A stretch of 17,646 bases of DNA from Planctomycetaceae bacterium (GTDB lineage: Bacteria; Planctomycetota; Planctomycetia; Pirellulales; JAEUIK01), in NCBI GenBank assembly GCA_016793185.1, contig JAEUIK010000457.1, positions 1 through 17,646 on the forward strand, read 5' to 3'. The position numbers and the translations under genes were made by a program. Numbering within the stretch: the first letter of the stretch is position 1; every line of letters starts with the position of its first letter. Below are positions 1 to 7,591 of the stretch, one piece after another. The notes under the pieces were generated by a model. It did not search any database and was not told where the DNA came from. It saw only the letters and a program-made list of their open reading frames with translations.

Positions 1-558
1 ACCCGCGATCAACGGATGGCCGACGCCCGCAGCCTGGCCGAACTGCTGGCCGCGCTCGACACGTTTCCCAAGCCGATCTTCGGACGCGTGCAAGGTTCGG
101 CGTTCGGCGGGGGGCTGGGCTTGATCAGCGTTTGCGATCTGGCCATCGGCGTGACGACGGCCAAGTTTGCGCTCACGGAGGTGCGGTTGGGGCTGATCCC
201 CGCCACGATCTCGCCGTACGTGGTCGCCCGCCTGGGCGTCCCGAATTCGCGGCGGGTGATGCTCAACGCCCGAGAGATGACCGGCCCCGAGGCGGCCCGT
301 CTGGGGCTGCTGAGCGAGTGCGTCGTCCCGGATCAGTTGGACGCGGCCCTCGATCGCGAGATTGCGGCAGCGCTGAAGTGCGCACCTCAGGCGGTCGCCA
401 CGGCCAAGGAGCTGATTCGCTTCGTCAGCAAGCACGAGACGGCCGAGAACATCGCCTACACCGCCGAGCGTCTGGCCGACGCCTGGGAAAGCGACGAGCT
501 GCAGGAAGGTATCGCTGGCTTCCTGATGAAGCGCAAGCCGAACTGGGATAAGTCGTAG
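1..558 (+). CDS. Enoyl-CoA hydratase/isomerase family protein, LiuC/AtuE type (5' end missing)
   Basis: Crotonase-fold hydratase, expected to add water to a 3-methylglutaconyl-CoA-like intermediate in the cytoplasm. The reading frame is open from base 1 and the family normally runs to about 260 residues, so the true start lies upstream of the window; the ATG at 16 is internal. The oxyanion-hole segment reads FGGGLGLISVCDLAIG (about bases 106-165), followed by LTEVRLGLIP. The first of the two classical catalytic glutamates (GGG-x-E in ordinary hydratases) is replaced by glycine, while the second (TEVRLG) is kept. From memory, this GLGLIS...EVR(I/L)GL pattern is typical of bacterial methylglutaconyl-CoA and isohexenylglutaconyl-CoA hydratases (LiuC, AtuE), which suits the carboxylase genes next door. 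The gene converges on the AtuA-family gene and ends 20 bp before a strong hairpin. The family is certain; the exact substrate is inferred. Confidence 0.9.
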   Translation, partial: TRDQRMADARSLAELLAALDTFPKPIFGRVQGSAFGGGLGLISVCDLAIGVTTAKFALTEVRLGLIPATISPYVVARLGVPNSRRVMLNAREMTGPEAARLGLLSECVVPDQLDAALDREIAAALKCAPQAVATAKELIRFVSKHETAENIAYTAERLADAWESDELQEGIAGFLMKRKPNWDKS

Positions 559-578
559 GCAGCATCGAAGCCGGGCAC

Positions 579-608
579 AAAGGGAGTCGGGCCTTTCCGG
601 CTCCTTTT
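579..608. terminator. Bidirectional intrinsic terminator between convergent genes
   Basis: A 12-bp stem with a 6-base loop: AAAGGGAGTCGG, loop GCCTTT, then CCGGCTCCTTTT, with two G-T wobbles. The A-rich and T-rich ends make it U-tailed in both directions, TTTT rightward and TTT leftward. It lies 20 bp after the enoyl-CoA hydratase stop and 50 bp after the stop of the oppositely oriented AtuA-family gene, exactly where a shared terminator is expected. It is the clearest intrinsic terminator in the window. Confidence 0.8.
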
Positions 609-658
609 CGCGCGCAGCGTACTTCGGCACGTGCCGCGGACCGTATCGTTCGCCTTTC

Positions 659-2461
659 CTACTTTCCGCTGTCGAGCAATGCTTCCGGAATTTCGACCAG
701 CTTCGCGCGGAGGAATTCGCCCAGACCCTTGGCCTGCGGATCGTAACGGGTGCTCGACGAGACGCCCTCGCCCAAGAGCCCGACGACGACGAAGTTCAAC
801 GATCGCATGTTCGGCAGCTCGTAGCGGCGAATAGCCAGGCCTGCCGCCTCGGGCATCAGCTCGCGGAATCGGTCCACCGTCAAGAAGCCCGCGAGCCAGC
901 GGTAGGCGGCTTCGTCGTTGGCCCAAAGGCCGACATTGGCATTGCCCCCCTTATCGCCCGACCGCGCGCCAATCAGGGTCCCGAGCGGCACTTTGCGAGT
1001 CTTGCCGACCGAGTCGACTGCGGGCGATTGCTGAACCGCGGCGGCGGCGTTCGCCGCGTCGCTCACATCGTTTTGCGATTTGGTATGCGGCACGGCGGTG
1101 CGGCTGCCTTCCTCGCTCACCACCCAATGTTCGACTTCAGTCGCCGGAACGAGCGCCGGCCAGTAGACGCCGTAGGGATTGGCTTCGCCCGGGGGCGTCG
1201 TCAGGTAGAACCCGGGGTAGCTCGCGAGCGCCATCTCGACGGCGGCGTTCGAGAACGGCCGGCCTACGAGTTGCGGATTCTGGCTCTTGGCCGTCGCCCG
1301 CAACAGCGCGCAGGCCTCGGTGTTGGTTTGCGGATCCGGCTTGTCGCTCCGGATCAGCTCGAACTCGAGCGCATCGAGCTGCTGGCCGCCTCCGAGGGCC
1401 TTGGTCAGCGTCTCGCGGGCGAGCGCGGCCTTGGCCTCGATGTCGAGTCCCGTCAGCACGAACGTCATCGAATTGCGGAACCCCCCCAGGTAGTTGATGC
1501 AGACCTTGATCGTCGCGGGGGCGGGATCCCCTTTCACGCCCGAGATCTCGACGCGGTCGGGTCCGAGCTGCTGGAGGCGAATCGAGTCGAACCGGGCAAC
1601 CACGTCGGGGTTGAAGTAGGCGGGGCCATCGATCTCGTAAAGAAGTTGCGCCGAGACCGTGCCCACCGAGACCAATCCCCCCGTGTCGGGATGCTTGGTG
1701 ATGACGGAACTGCCGTCAGCCCGCATTTCGGCAATGGGGAAGCCGGGATGTTCGAGACCGGGCACCTCGCGGAAAAAGGCGTAGTTGCCGCCGGTGCACT
1801 GGGTACCGCACTCGACAACATGACCGGCGATGACTGCGCCGGCGAGCTGGTCCCAGGCGTCGCGCTTCCAGCCGAAGTGCCAGGCCGCGGGACCGACGAC
1901 CACCGAGGCGTCGGTGACGCGCGGACAGATGACCACGTTCGCCCCCTGGTTCAGCGCTTCGACAATGCCCCAGGCTCCCAGGTAGGCATTCGCGCTCACG
2001 ATCATGCCTGACAATTCCGATAGCGGCACGCCGCGGTCGAGATGCTTGAGGGGGTGGCCAGCCGCCTGCAGCGCCGGCAGCTTGTCGAGGAGATTGTCCC
2101 CCTCGAGATGCGCGATCTTAGGGTGCAGTCCCAGCTTGGCCGCGAGGGCCCGAAGTTCGTTCGCCAATCCGGCGGGATTGAGGCCTCCCGCGTTGGTCAC
2201 GATCTTCACGCCCCGCTCGAGCGCGAGCCCCAGGACGTCTTCCATCTGCTTCAGGAACGTGGTCGCGTATCCCCGGTTCGCGTCCTTCTGGCGGAGCTTC
2301 CAGAGAATCATCATCGTCAGCTCGGCCAGATAATCGCCCGTGAGGAAGTCGATCTCGCCCCCCTCGAGCATTTCGCGGGCGGCGGCGAGGCGATCGCCGT
2401 AGAAGCCGGAGCAGTTGGCAATGCGAAGTACGTTCGAATTGGATGGCATCGGTGCACTCAC
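659..2461 (-). CDS. atuA: Acyclic terpene utilization AtuA-family protein (DUF1446)
   Basis: A 600-residue cytoplasmic protein with the two-part AtuA layout. A DUF1446 domain covers about residues 11-445 (NCSGFYGDRLAAARE near the start, GDYLAELTM, NAGGLNPAGLA, CPRVTDAS at about 179-186). An Ala/Ser-rich linker (about 450-490) leads to a small AtuA-like domain (about 493-590, beginning LGTLIGARSGDKGGNAN). AtuA is encoded in the Pseudomonas acyclic terpene (citronellol/geraniol) cluster, but its biochemical role is unknown; relatives often sit beside acyl-CoA carboxylases. Here it is the last gene of a leftward operon, 42 bp behind the biotin carboxylase gene. The start given is a GTG without a clear Shine-Dalgarno; an ATG four codons in (base 2449) is equally possible. 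The family is well supported; a function beyond association with branched acyl-CoA carboxylation cannot be given. Confidence 0.9.
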   Translation of the reverse strand: MSAPMPSNSNVLRIANCSGFYGDRLAAAREMLEGGEIDFLTGDYLAELTMMILWKLRQKDANRGYATTFLKQMEDVLGLALERGVKIVTNAGGLNPAGLANELRALAAKLGLHPKIAHLEGDNLLDKLPALQAAGHPLKHLDRGVPLSELSGMIVSANAYLGAWGIVEALNQGANVVICPRVTDASVVVGPAAWHFGWKRDAWDQLAGAVIAGHVVECGTQCTGGNYAFFREVPGLEHPGFPIAEMRADGSSVITKHPDTGGLVSVGTVSAQLLYEIDGPAYFNPDVVARFDSIRLQQLGPDRVEISGVKGDPAPATIKVCINYLGGFRNSMTFVLTGLDIEAKAALARETLTKALGGGQQLDALEFELIRSDKPDPQTNTEACALLRATAKSQNPQLVGRPFSNAAVEMALASYPGFYLTTPPGEANPYGVYWPALVPATEVEHWVVSEEGSRTAVPHTKSQNDVSDAANAAAAVQQSPAVDSVGKTRKVPLGTLIGARSGDKGGNANVGLWANDEAAYRWLAGFLTVDRFRELMPEAAGLAIRRYELPNMRSLNFVVVGLLGEGVSSSTRYDPQAKGLGEFLRAKLVEIPEALLDSGK

Positions 2462-2503
2462 AGCAAAATCGGATCGGGCAGGACGGTCAGGCCGCCGGAG
2501 GGC

Positions 2504-4483
2504 TTAGTCGGCAGCGGCTTCCTCGATGACGGCCAACACGGCGCCGGCTTCGACGTGGCTCTTGAGCGACACGCGAATCTCGCTGACCGTACCCGCGAGG
2601 GGAGCGCTGACCGAGTGGAGCATTTTCATCGACTCGATGACGATGAGCGTGTCGCCGGCCGCAACCGGATCGCCGACCGCCACCTTGATCTGGTCGACCA
2701 GCCCCGGCAGCGGGGCGACGAGCGATCCCGCTTCGGCCGCGGCATCGGCCAACGGAAAGCGGTCAAGTTCCTTGAGTTCGCTTGAGCCGAGCGGGCTGTC
2801 AACGAAGAAACTCTGTCCGACTCGGTGGACCGAGTAGGTTCGCGCCAGGCCGGCTACTTCAAGTCGGACTTCACCGGACTGCGCTGCTGCGACTCGTGCG
2901 CCGGTCAATTCCTCGCCGTTGACGTGCAGTTCCAGCCGGTCGCGATGAAACGCGTAGCGGACGTCGATCGTGCCCTGCTCGCCTGAGAATCGAGCCGATT
3001 GCAATTGCGAGAGGTTGTTGCGCCAGCCGCTGGGGACGTGCTGGGCGACTAGCGCGCCGGCGCGCCGTTCGGCTTGTGCCGCCAGGGCCGCCGCGGCGGC
3101 ATGCAGGCGCTCGGCCGCGGCATCCGCAGTCGGGGCGCCAAGCTCGGCCGGAGGATTCCGCTCGAGAAAGTGGGTGTCGGTGTCGCCCGCGAGAAACTCG
3201 GGATGCTCGAGAATTCGCACCAACAGGTCGCGATTCGTCCGCAGACCATGGATCTGCGACGCCGCCAAACCCCGCGCTAGCCGCCGGGCGGCCTCGTCGC
3301 GCGTCGGTGCGTGCACGATGAATTTGGCGAGCATGGCGTCGTAGTACGGCGTGACTTCCGATCCAGAGACGACGCCCGCGTCGACGCGCAAGCCGGGCAG
3401 GGTGGGCATCTGGAAGCGTTCGAGTCTTCCCGTGGCGGGCATGAATTCGCGGCGCGGGTCCTCGGCGTAGAGCCGGACCTCAATGGCATGCCCGCGGCGC
3501 TGCAAATTGGCAGCCGTGTCGGCGAGCGATGCCCCCTGGGCGACCTCAATCTGCAACCGCACCAGGTCGAGCCCCGTGATGCACTCGGTGACGGGATGCT
3601 CCACCTGCAAACGGGTGTTCACCTCGAGAAAGTAGAACGTTTTGTCGGGCGTGAGCAGAAACTCGACCGTTCCTGCGCCGACGTATCCGATGGCCTCGCC
3701 CGCGCGGACGGCGGCCGCTCCCATGGCGGCGCGGAGCGCGTCGTCGAGAGCCGTCGAAGGGCTTTCCTCGACGATTTTCTGATAACGGCGCTGGATCGAG
3801 CACTCGCGCTCGAACAAGTGAATGACCTTGCCGTGCTGGTCGCCGAAAATCTGGAACTCGATGTGCCGGGGGGCCTCGACATAGGGCTCGACAAAGACCG
3901 CCGCACTGCCGAAACCTGCCAGCGATTCGCGCTGCGCCGCGGCGAGGTTCTCGGTCCAGGCTGCGGCGTCGCGGACGATCCGCATCCCCCGGCCGCCTCC
4001 GCCCGCCGAGGCCTTGATCAAGACCGGCCAGCCGAGCCGCTCGATCTCCTGCAGCAGATTCGCCGACGGCTTCTCGGGGATCTCGATGCTCGGGAGGACA
4101 GGCACTCCCGAGTCGCGCATCAGCCGCTTGGCTTCGATCTTGGACCCCATCGCGGCAATGGCGGCCGCGGGGGGACCCAGGAAGGTGAGGCCGGCGGCCG
4201 CGCACTGCCGCGCGAATTCGGCGTTCTCGGAGAGGAAGCCATAACCCGGGTGGATGGCGTCCGCGTGCGAACGGGCGGCCGCGGCCAGGATCTTCTCGAT
4301 CTGCAGGTACGACTCGCCCGGCGTGGCCCCGCCCAGGGGGACGGCTTCGTCTGCCTCGGCAACAAAGGGCGCGTGACGATCGGGGTCCGCGAACACGGCC
4401 ACGGTGGGGATCCCCATCTCGCGGCAGGTGCGGATCACGCGCCTGGCAATTTCACCCCGGTTGGCAATCAGAATCTTGTTCAT
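2504..4483 (-). CDS. Acyl-CoA carboxylase alpha subunit: biotin carboxylase plus biotin carrier (methylcrotonyl-/geranyl-CoA carboxylase type)
   Basis: Carries out ATP- and bicarbonate-dependent carboxylation of its own biotin, which the beta subunit then uses on an unsaturated acyl-CoA. The 659 residues match MccA/LiuD/AtuF in length and order. The N-terminal Rossmann part starts IANRGEIARRVIRT and has HPGYGFLSENAEF (78-90). The ATP-grasp glycine loop is GGGGRGMR (161-168). The catalytic EVNTRLQVEHPVTE lies at 287-300. A central linker domain carries SGWRNN (485-490), typical of alpha subunits that bind a beta hexamer. The C-terminal biotinyl domain has ESMKM with the biotin-accepting lysine at 620. 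It lies 75 bp downstream of the beta subunit gene and 42 bp upstream of the AtuA-family gene, so all three are probably one transcript. Methylcrotonyl-CoA and geranyl-CoA forms cannot be told apart from this subunit. Confidence 0.93.
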   Translation of the reverse strand: MNKILIANRGEIARRVIRTCREMGIPTVAVFADPDRHAPFVAEADEAVPLGGATPGESYLQIEKILAAAARSHADAIHPGYGFLSENAEFARQCAAAGLTFLGPPAAAIAAMGSKIEAKRLMRDSGVPVLPSIEIPEKPSANLLQEIERLGWPVLIKASAGGGGRGMRIVRDAAAWTENLAAAQRESLAGFGSAAVFVEPYVEAPRHIEFQIFGDQHGKVIHLFERECSIQRRYQKIVEESPSTALDDALRAAMGAAAVRAGEAIGYVGAGTVEFLLTPDKTFYFLEVNTRLQVEHPVTECITGLDLVRLQIEVAQGASLADTAANLQRRGHAIEVRLYAEDPRREFMPATGRLERFQMPTLPGLRVDAGVVSGSEVTPYYDAMLAKFIVHAPTRDEAARRLARGLAASQIHGLRTNRDLLVRILEHPEFLAGDTDTHFLERNPPAELGAPTADAAAERLHAAAAALAAQAERRAGALVAQHVPSGWRNNLSQLQSARFSGEQGTIDVRYAFHRDRLELHVNGEELTGARVAAAQSGEVRLEVAGLARTYSVHRVGQSFFVDSPLGSSELKELDRFPLADAAAEAGSLVAPLPGLVDQIKVAVGDPVAAGDTLIVIESMKMLHSVSAPLAGTVSEIRVSLKSHVEAGAVLAVIEEAAAD

Positions 4484-4535
4484 CCGCGCGTCGATCTCAA
4501 ATCGCTGGTCGCTGGTTGGCTCGATTTCAGAACCG

Positions 4536-4552
4536 CGGGGCCCGACGCCCCG
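4536..4552 (-). other. GC hairpin between the carboxylase beta and alpha genes
   Basis: CGGGGC, a 5-base loop and GCCCCG form a 6-bp all-G/C stem starting just after the beta subunit stop codon (leftward). There is no U-tract, so it is unlikely to stop transcription alone. It could adjust the beta:alpha ratio by pausing or by protecting the upstream message end. The rest of this 75-bp gap holds only a CGCTGGT tandem duplication (4503-4516). Such hairpins arise easily by chance at this GC content. Confidence 0.3.
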
Positions 4553-4558
4553 GCATGC

Positions 4559-6163
4559 CTACATTCGGAACACGCCAAAGTGCCTGGCGCCGCGCACCTC
4601 GTTCGAGTGGCTCGCACTCAGGGCCAGGGCCAGCACGGTGCGGGTGTCGCGCGGGTCGATGATGCCGTCGTCATAAACCCGGGCGCTGTTGAACACCGCC
4701 AACGATTCCTGTTCGATCTGGTTCTCGACGTAGGCACGTTGGAAGGCGTCGGCCTGTTCATCGAACGGGCGGCCCGCCGCCGCCGCCGCGGCGCGTGAGA
4801 CCAGCGACATGACGCCGGCCAGCTGTTGGGGGCCCATCACGGCGGTCTTGGCGTTCGGCCAGGCAAAGAGGAAGCGTGGGTTGTAGGCGCGGCCGCACAT
4901 TCCGTAGTTGCCGGCCCCGTACGACGCACCGATCTGCAGGGTGATGTGCGGCACTTTACTGTTCGACACGGCGTTGATCATCATCGCTCCGTGCTTGATG
5001 ATCCCACCCTGTTCGTATTTCTTGCCGACCATGTAGCCAGTCACGTTCTGGATGAACAAGAGCGGCAGGTCGCGCTGGTTGGCGAGTTGAATGAACTGCG
5101 TCGCCTTCTGCGATTCCTCGCTGAAAAGCACCCCCTGCGCGTTCGCGAGCACGCCCACGGGGAATCCATGGATCGAGGCCCAGCCAGTGATCAGGCTGGT
5201 GCCATAGAGGGGTTTGAACTCGTCGAACTCCGAGCCGTCGAAGATCCGCGCCAGGATCTCGCGCATGTCGACGGGAATCTTCAAGTCGGCCGGCGCCAGC
5301 CCCAGGAGGTCTTCGGCATCGTAGCGCGGCTCGGCAAAGCAGGGTTTGGGCCGCGGTCCCAGCTTGCTCCAATTCAAGTCGGCCACGATCCTGCGCCCGA
5401 GTCGCAAGGCGTCGAGCTCGTCGACGGCCAGTTCGTCGGCCAGTCCCGAGATGCGGGCGTGCATCTCAGCGCCGCCGAGTTCCTCATCGTTCGACTCTTC
5501 GCCGGTGGCCATCTTCACCAACGGCGGGCCCCCCAGGAAGACTTTGGCGCGCTCCTTGACGAGCACGGCGTAGTCGCACATCGCCGGGTTGTAGGCGCCG
5601 CCGGCCGTCGAGTTGCCAAAGACCAGGGCGATCGTCGGAATTCCGGCGGCCGAGAGCTGCGTCAGATCGCGGAACAGCGCACCACCCGGAACGAAAATCT
5701 CGGCCTGCTTGGGGAGGTCCGCGCCTCCGCTTTCGACCAGGAAAAGCAGCGGCAGGCGATTGGTGCGGCAGATCTCGATCGCCCGCGTGATACGCTTACC
5801 GCTGAAGGGATTGACCGAACCGCCGCGGACGGTGGGGTCGTTGGCCAGGATCACGCACTCGACGCCCGACACAACCCCGACACCGGTGACGACCGATCCG
5901 CCGATGGGATACTCGGTCCCGGCGGCCGTCAGCGGCGAGAGCTCGAGGAAGTAAGCGTCACGGTCCAGCAGCAGTTCGATGCGCTCCCGGGCGAGGAGCT
6001 TGCCGCGCTCGTGATGGCGCTTGACGTACTTTTCGCCGCCCGCGGCGCGCGCTTCCGCCAGCAGCTTATCCAACAGCTTGAGCTGCTCGAGCATCGCCTC
6101 GCGGTTCGCCTGGTAGACGGGGCCGTGGCGGTCGATCCGCGTGGGTAGAATCTGCCGAGTCAC
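4559..6163 (-). CDS. Acyl-CoA carboxylase beta subunit, carboxyltransferase (methylcrotonyl-/geranyl-CoA carboxylase type)
   Basis: Transfers the carboxyl group from biotin to an acyl-CoA. At 534 residues it has the usual MccB/LiuB/AtuC size, with two crotonase-like halves. The N-terminal half contains RGKLLARERIELLLD (53-67), ANDPTVRGGS (107-116), ESGGADLPKQAEIF (144-157), FGNSTAGGAYNPAM (182-195) and FLGGPPLVKMATGEE (209-223). The C-terminal half has an acyl-CoA and biotin site with NVTGYMVG (373-380), GIIKHGAMM and GASYGAGNYGMCGRAY (412-427). The start codon is GTG, and a GAGGGAG ribosome-binding sequence (6175-6181) lies 11 bases before it; the N-terminus aligns with the family here. It is the first gene of the leftward beta-alpha-AtuA operon and diverges from the acyl-CoA dehydrogenase. 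The preferred substrate (methylcrotonyl-, geranyl- or another branched enoyl-CoA) is not resolved. Confidence 0.93.
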   Translation of the reverse strand: MTRQILPTRIDRHGPVYQANREAMLEQLKLLDKLLAEARAAGGEKYVKRHHERGKLLARERIELLLDRDAYFLELSPLTAAGTEYPIGGSVVTGVGVVSGVECVILANDPTVRGGSVNPFSGKRITRAIEICRTNRLPLLFLVESGGADLPKQAEIFVPGGALFRDLTQLSAAGIPTIALVFGNSTAGGAYNPAMCDYAVLVKERAKVFLGGPPLVKMATGEESNDEELGGAEMHARISGLADELAVDELDALRLGRRIVADLNWSKLGPRPKPCFAEPRYDAEDLLGLAPADLKIPVDMREILARIFDGSEFDEFKPLYGTSLITGWASIHGFPVGVLANAQGVLFSEESQKATQFIQLANQRDLPLLFIQNVTGYMVGKKYEQGGIIKHGAMMINAVSNSKVPHITLQIGASYGAGNYGMCGRAYNPRFLFAWPNAKTAVMGPQQLAGVMSLVSRAAAAAAGRPFDEQADAFQRAYVENQIEQESLAVFNSARVYDDGIIDPRDTRTVLALALSASHSNEVRGARHFGVFRM

Positions 6164-6198
6164 TTGGTGCCGAACTCCCTCAGAGAAAGGATCCTCAG

Positions 6199-6227
6199 AA
6201 CCTACCGGCCCGCGCGCGGGTCGTCAA
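6199..6227 (-). promoter_or_regulatory. Candidate promoter for the carboxylase operon
   Basis: Reading leftward: -35 TTGACG (6227-6222, 5 of 6 to consensus), a 17-base spacer, then a weak -10 TAGGTT (6204-6199, 3 of 6). The predicted transcript would start near 6192, about 29 bases before the GTG start. The spacer contains a perfect 12-bp palindrome, CCCGCGCGCGGG (6209-6220), a possible operator. The poor -10 fits a promoter that depends on an activator or anti-repression, but this is inference. Confidence 0.4.
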
Positions 6228-6262
6228 GTATGTGGCTTGCCGCCGCCGGCGCGGGGAGAAAC

Positions 6263-6291
6263 TTGACGCCCCCGGCCGGGCGGTCTGTAAT
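6263..6291 (+). promoter_or_regulatory. Sigma-70-like promoter for the acyl-CoA dehydrogenase (and probably the alkyl sulfatase)
   Basis: -35 TTGACG (6263-6268), a 17-base spacer and -10 TGTAAT (6286-6291), each 5 of 6 to consensus. Transcription would start near 6298, leaving a leader of about 48 bases before the ATG at 6346. The spacer contains a perfect 10-bp palindrome, CCCGGCCGGG (6271-6280), resembling the one in the divergent promoter about 61 bp away. The location between divergent genes of one pathway supports a real control region. Confidence 0.6.
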
Positions 6292-6345
6292 GCCCCGACG
6301 GGCCACGCCTTTCGCGCTCTTTTGCTTCGGTCGGAGACCTATTCG

Positions 6346-7539
6346 ATGTGTGCCATTGCGTCCGCGGCGACTTCAGAATCTTCAACCGGCACGCCCACGC
6401 ACTTTTTGTTCGCGGAGGAGCATCAGGCGTTTCGCAAGACAATCCGGCAATTCCTCGAGCGCGAAGTGAATCCCCACGCCGACGCCTGGGAAGAGGCCGG
6501 CAGAATGCCCAAGGAAATGTTCCTCAGAGGGGGCGCGCTGGGGTTTTTCGGCCACTGCGTGCCCGAGGAGTACGGCGGGCATGGCGGCGACTGCCGCTGG
6601 GCGGTGGTGCTGGCCGAGGAATTGTCGCACGCGCGGACCAGCGGGGTCGGCATGGGATTTGGCGCCCACAGCGAGATCGCCATGCCGCACCTGGTCAAGT
6701 TTGGCACGCCGGCCCAGAAGGCGAAGTATCTTCCCGATCTGGTCACGGGGCGAAAAGTCGCAGCGCTGGGTATCACTGAGCCGGGTGCCGGGAGCAACGT
6801 CGCCGGGATCCAAACCCGCGCCGTGCGCGACGGCAGCGGCTGGCGCCTGAGCGGGTCCAAGATCTTCATCACCAATTCGCTCAACGCCGACCTGTTCTTC
6901 GTCGCCTGCAAAACGAATCCCGATCTCGGACATCGCGGCATGAGCATGTTCCTGGTCGACCGCAACCTGCCGGGCTTCACCATCGAAGAGATGAAGGGAA
7001 AGCTCGGCCGTCGCGGCTCTGACACCGGTCTCCTGACGTTCGACTCGGTACCGCTGGCCGCCGATGCCCTGCTGGGCGAAGAGAACCGCGGCTTCTACCA
7101 GGTGATGAAGGGCTTCGAGAACGAACGGCTGACGATCGCCGCGGGTTGCGTCGGCGCGGCCGATTACGCCCTCGAGCAAACCAAACAGTACATCCAATCG
7201 CGCCCGTTCGGGTTCGGACATCTCTCCGACATGCAGGTCACTAAGCAGCGGATGGCGAAGAACTACATGGAAATTGAAGCGGCGCGGCAACTGGTCCATG
7301 CCACGGCCTGGCGGATCGTGCAGGGAATACCGAGCCTCAAGGAAGTCGCCATGGCCAAGGCCTTCGCTTCCGAGGCTGCCATGCGCGTCATTGACGACTG
7401 CCTGCAATTGCACGGCGGGTACGGCTACTTCGCCGACTACCAGATCGAGCGAGCCTGGCGCGATATCCGGCTGGACCGCATCGGCGGCGGCGCCACTGAG
7501 GTGATGTACGACATCATCGCCAAGCAACTCGAGATCTAG
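6346..7539 (+). CDS. Acyl-CoA dehydrogenase, branched/long-chain type (isovaleryl-/citronellyl-CoA dehydrogenase-like)
   Basis: FAD flavoenzyme that introduces the alpha-beta double bond into an acyl-CoA. From the ATG at 6346 (GGAG at 6333-6336, 9 bases before) the protein has 397 residues, normal for the family; a longer reading frame from 6232 would start upstream of the predicted promoter and adds an unconserved Arg-rich stretch. Visible motifs are LGITEPGAGSN (141-151), WRLSGSKIFITNS (167-178) and the C-terminal LQLHGGYGYFADYQIERAWRD (split around 353-373). At the medium-chain catalytic position (usually YEG) this protein has GGG (380-382), so that glutamate is absent. FENERL (257-262) offers Glu260 at the position used by isovaleryl-CoA and long-chain dehydrogenases. 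This points to a branched or long substrate, in keeping with the divergent carboxylase operon. The alkyl sulfatase gene follows after 52 bp. Confidence 0.92.
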   Translation: MCAIASAATSESSTGTPTHFLFAEEHQAFRKTIRQFLEREVNPHADAWEEAGRMPKEMFLRGGALGFFGHCVPEEYGGHGGDCRWAVVLAEELSHARTSGVGMGFGAHSEIAMPHLVKFGTPAQKAKYLPDLVTGRKVAALGITEPGAGSNVAGIQTRAVRDGSGWRLSGSKIFITNSLNADLFFVACKTNPDLGHRGMSMFLVDRNLPGFTIEEMKGKLGRRGSDTGLLTFDSVPLAADALLGEENRGFYQVMKGFENERLTIAAGCVGAADYALEQTKQYIQSRPFGFGHLSDMQVTKQRMAKNYMEIEAARQLVHATAWRIVQGIPSLKEVAMAKAFASEAAMRVIDDCLQLHGGYGYFADYQIERAWRDIRLDRIGGGATEVMYDIIAKQLEI

Positions 7540-7591
7540 GCGAAGCCGCTCCGCCGCAGGCGGCCAAACTTCCCGGTACGAAGGAATCGCG

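Noticed and set aside
4770..4800. GCC/GCG repeat resembling a microsatellite.
   Set aside because: It encodes an alanine run inside the carboxyltransferase beta subunit and is explained by coding sequence.
6232..6345. N-terminal extension of the acyl-CoA dehydrogenase by 38 residues.
   Set aside because: The extension is unconserved and starts upstream of the predicted promoter; the ATG at 6346 has a well-spaced GGAG and a family-like N-terminus.
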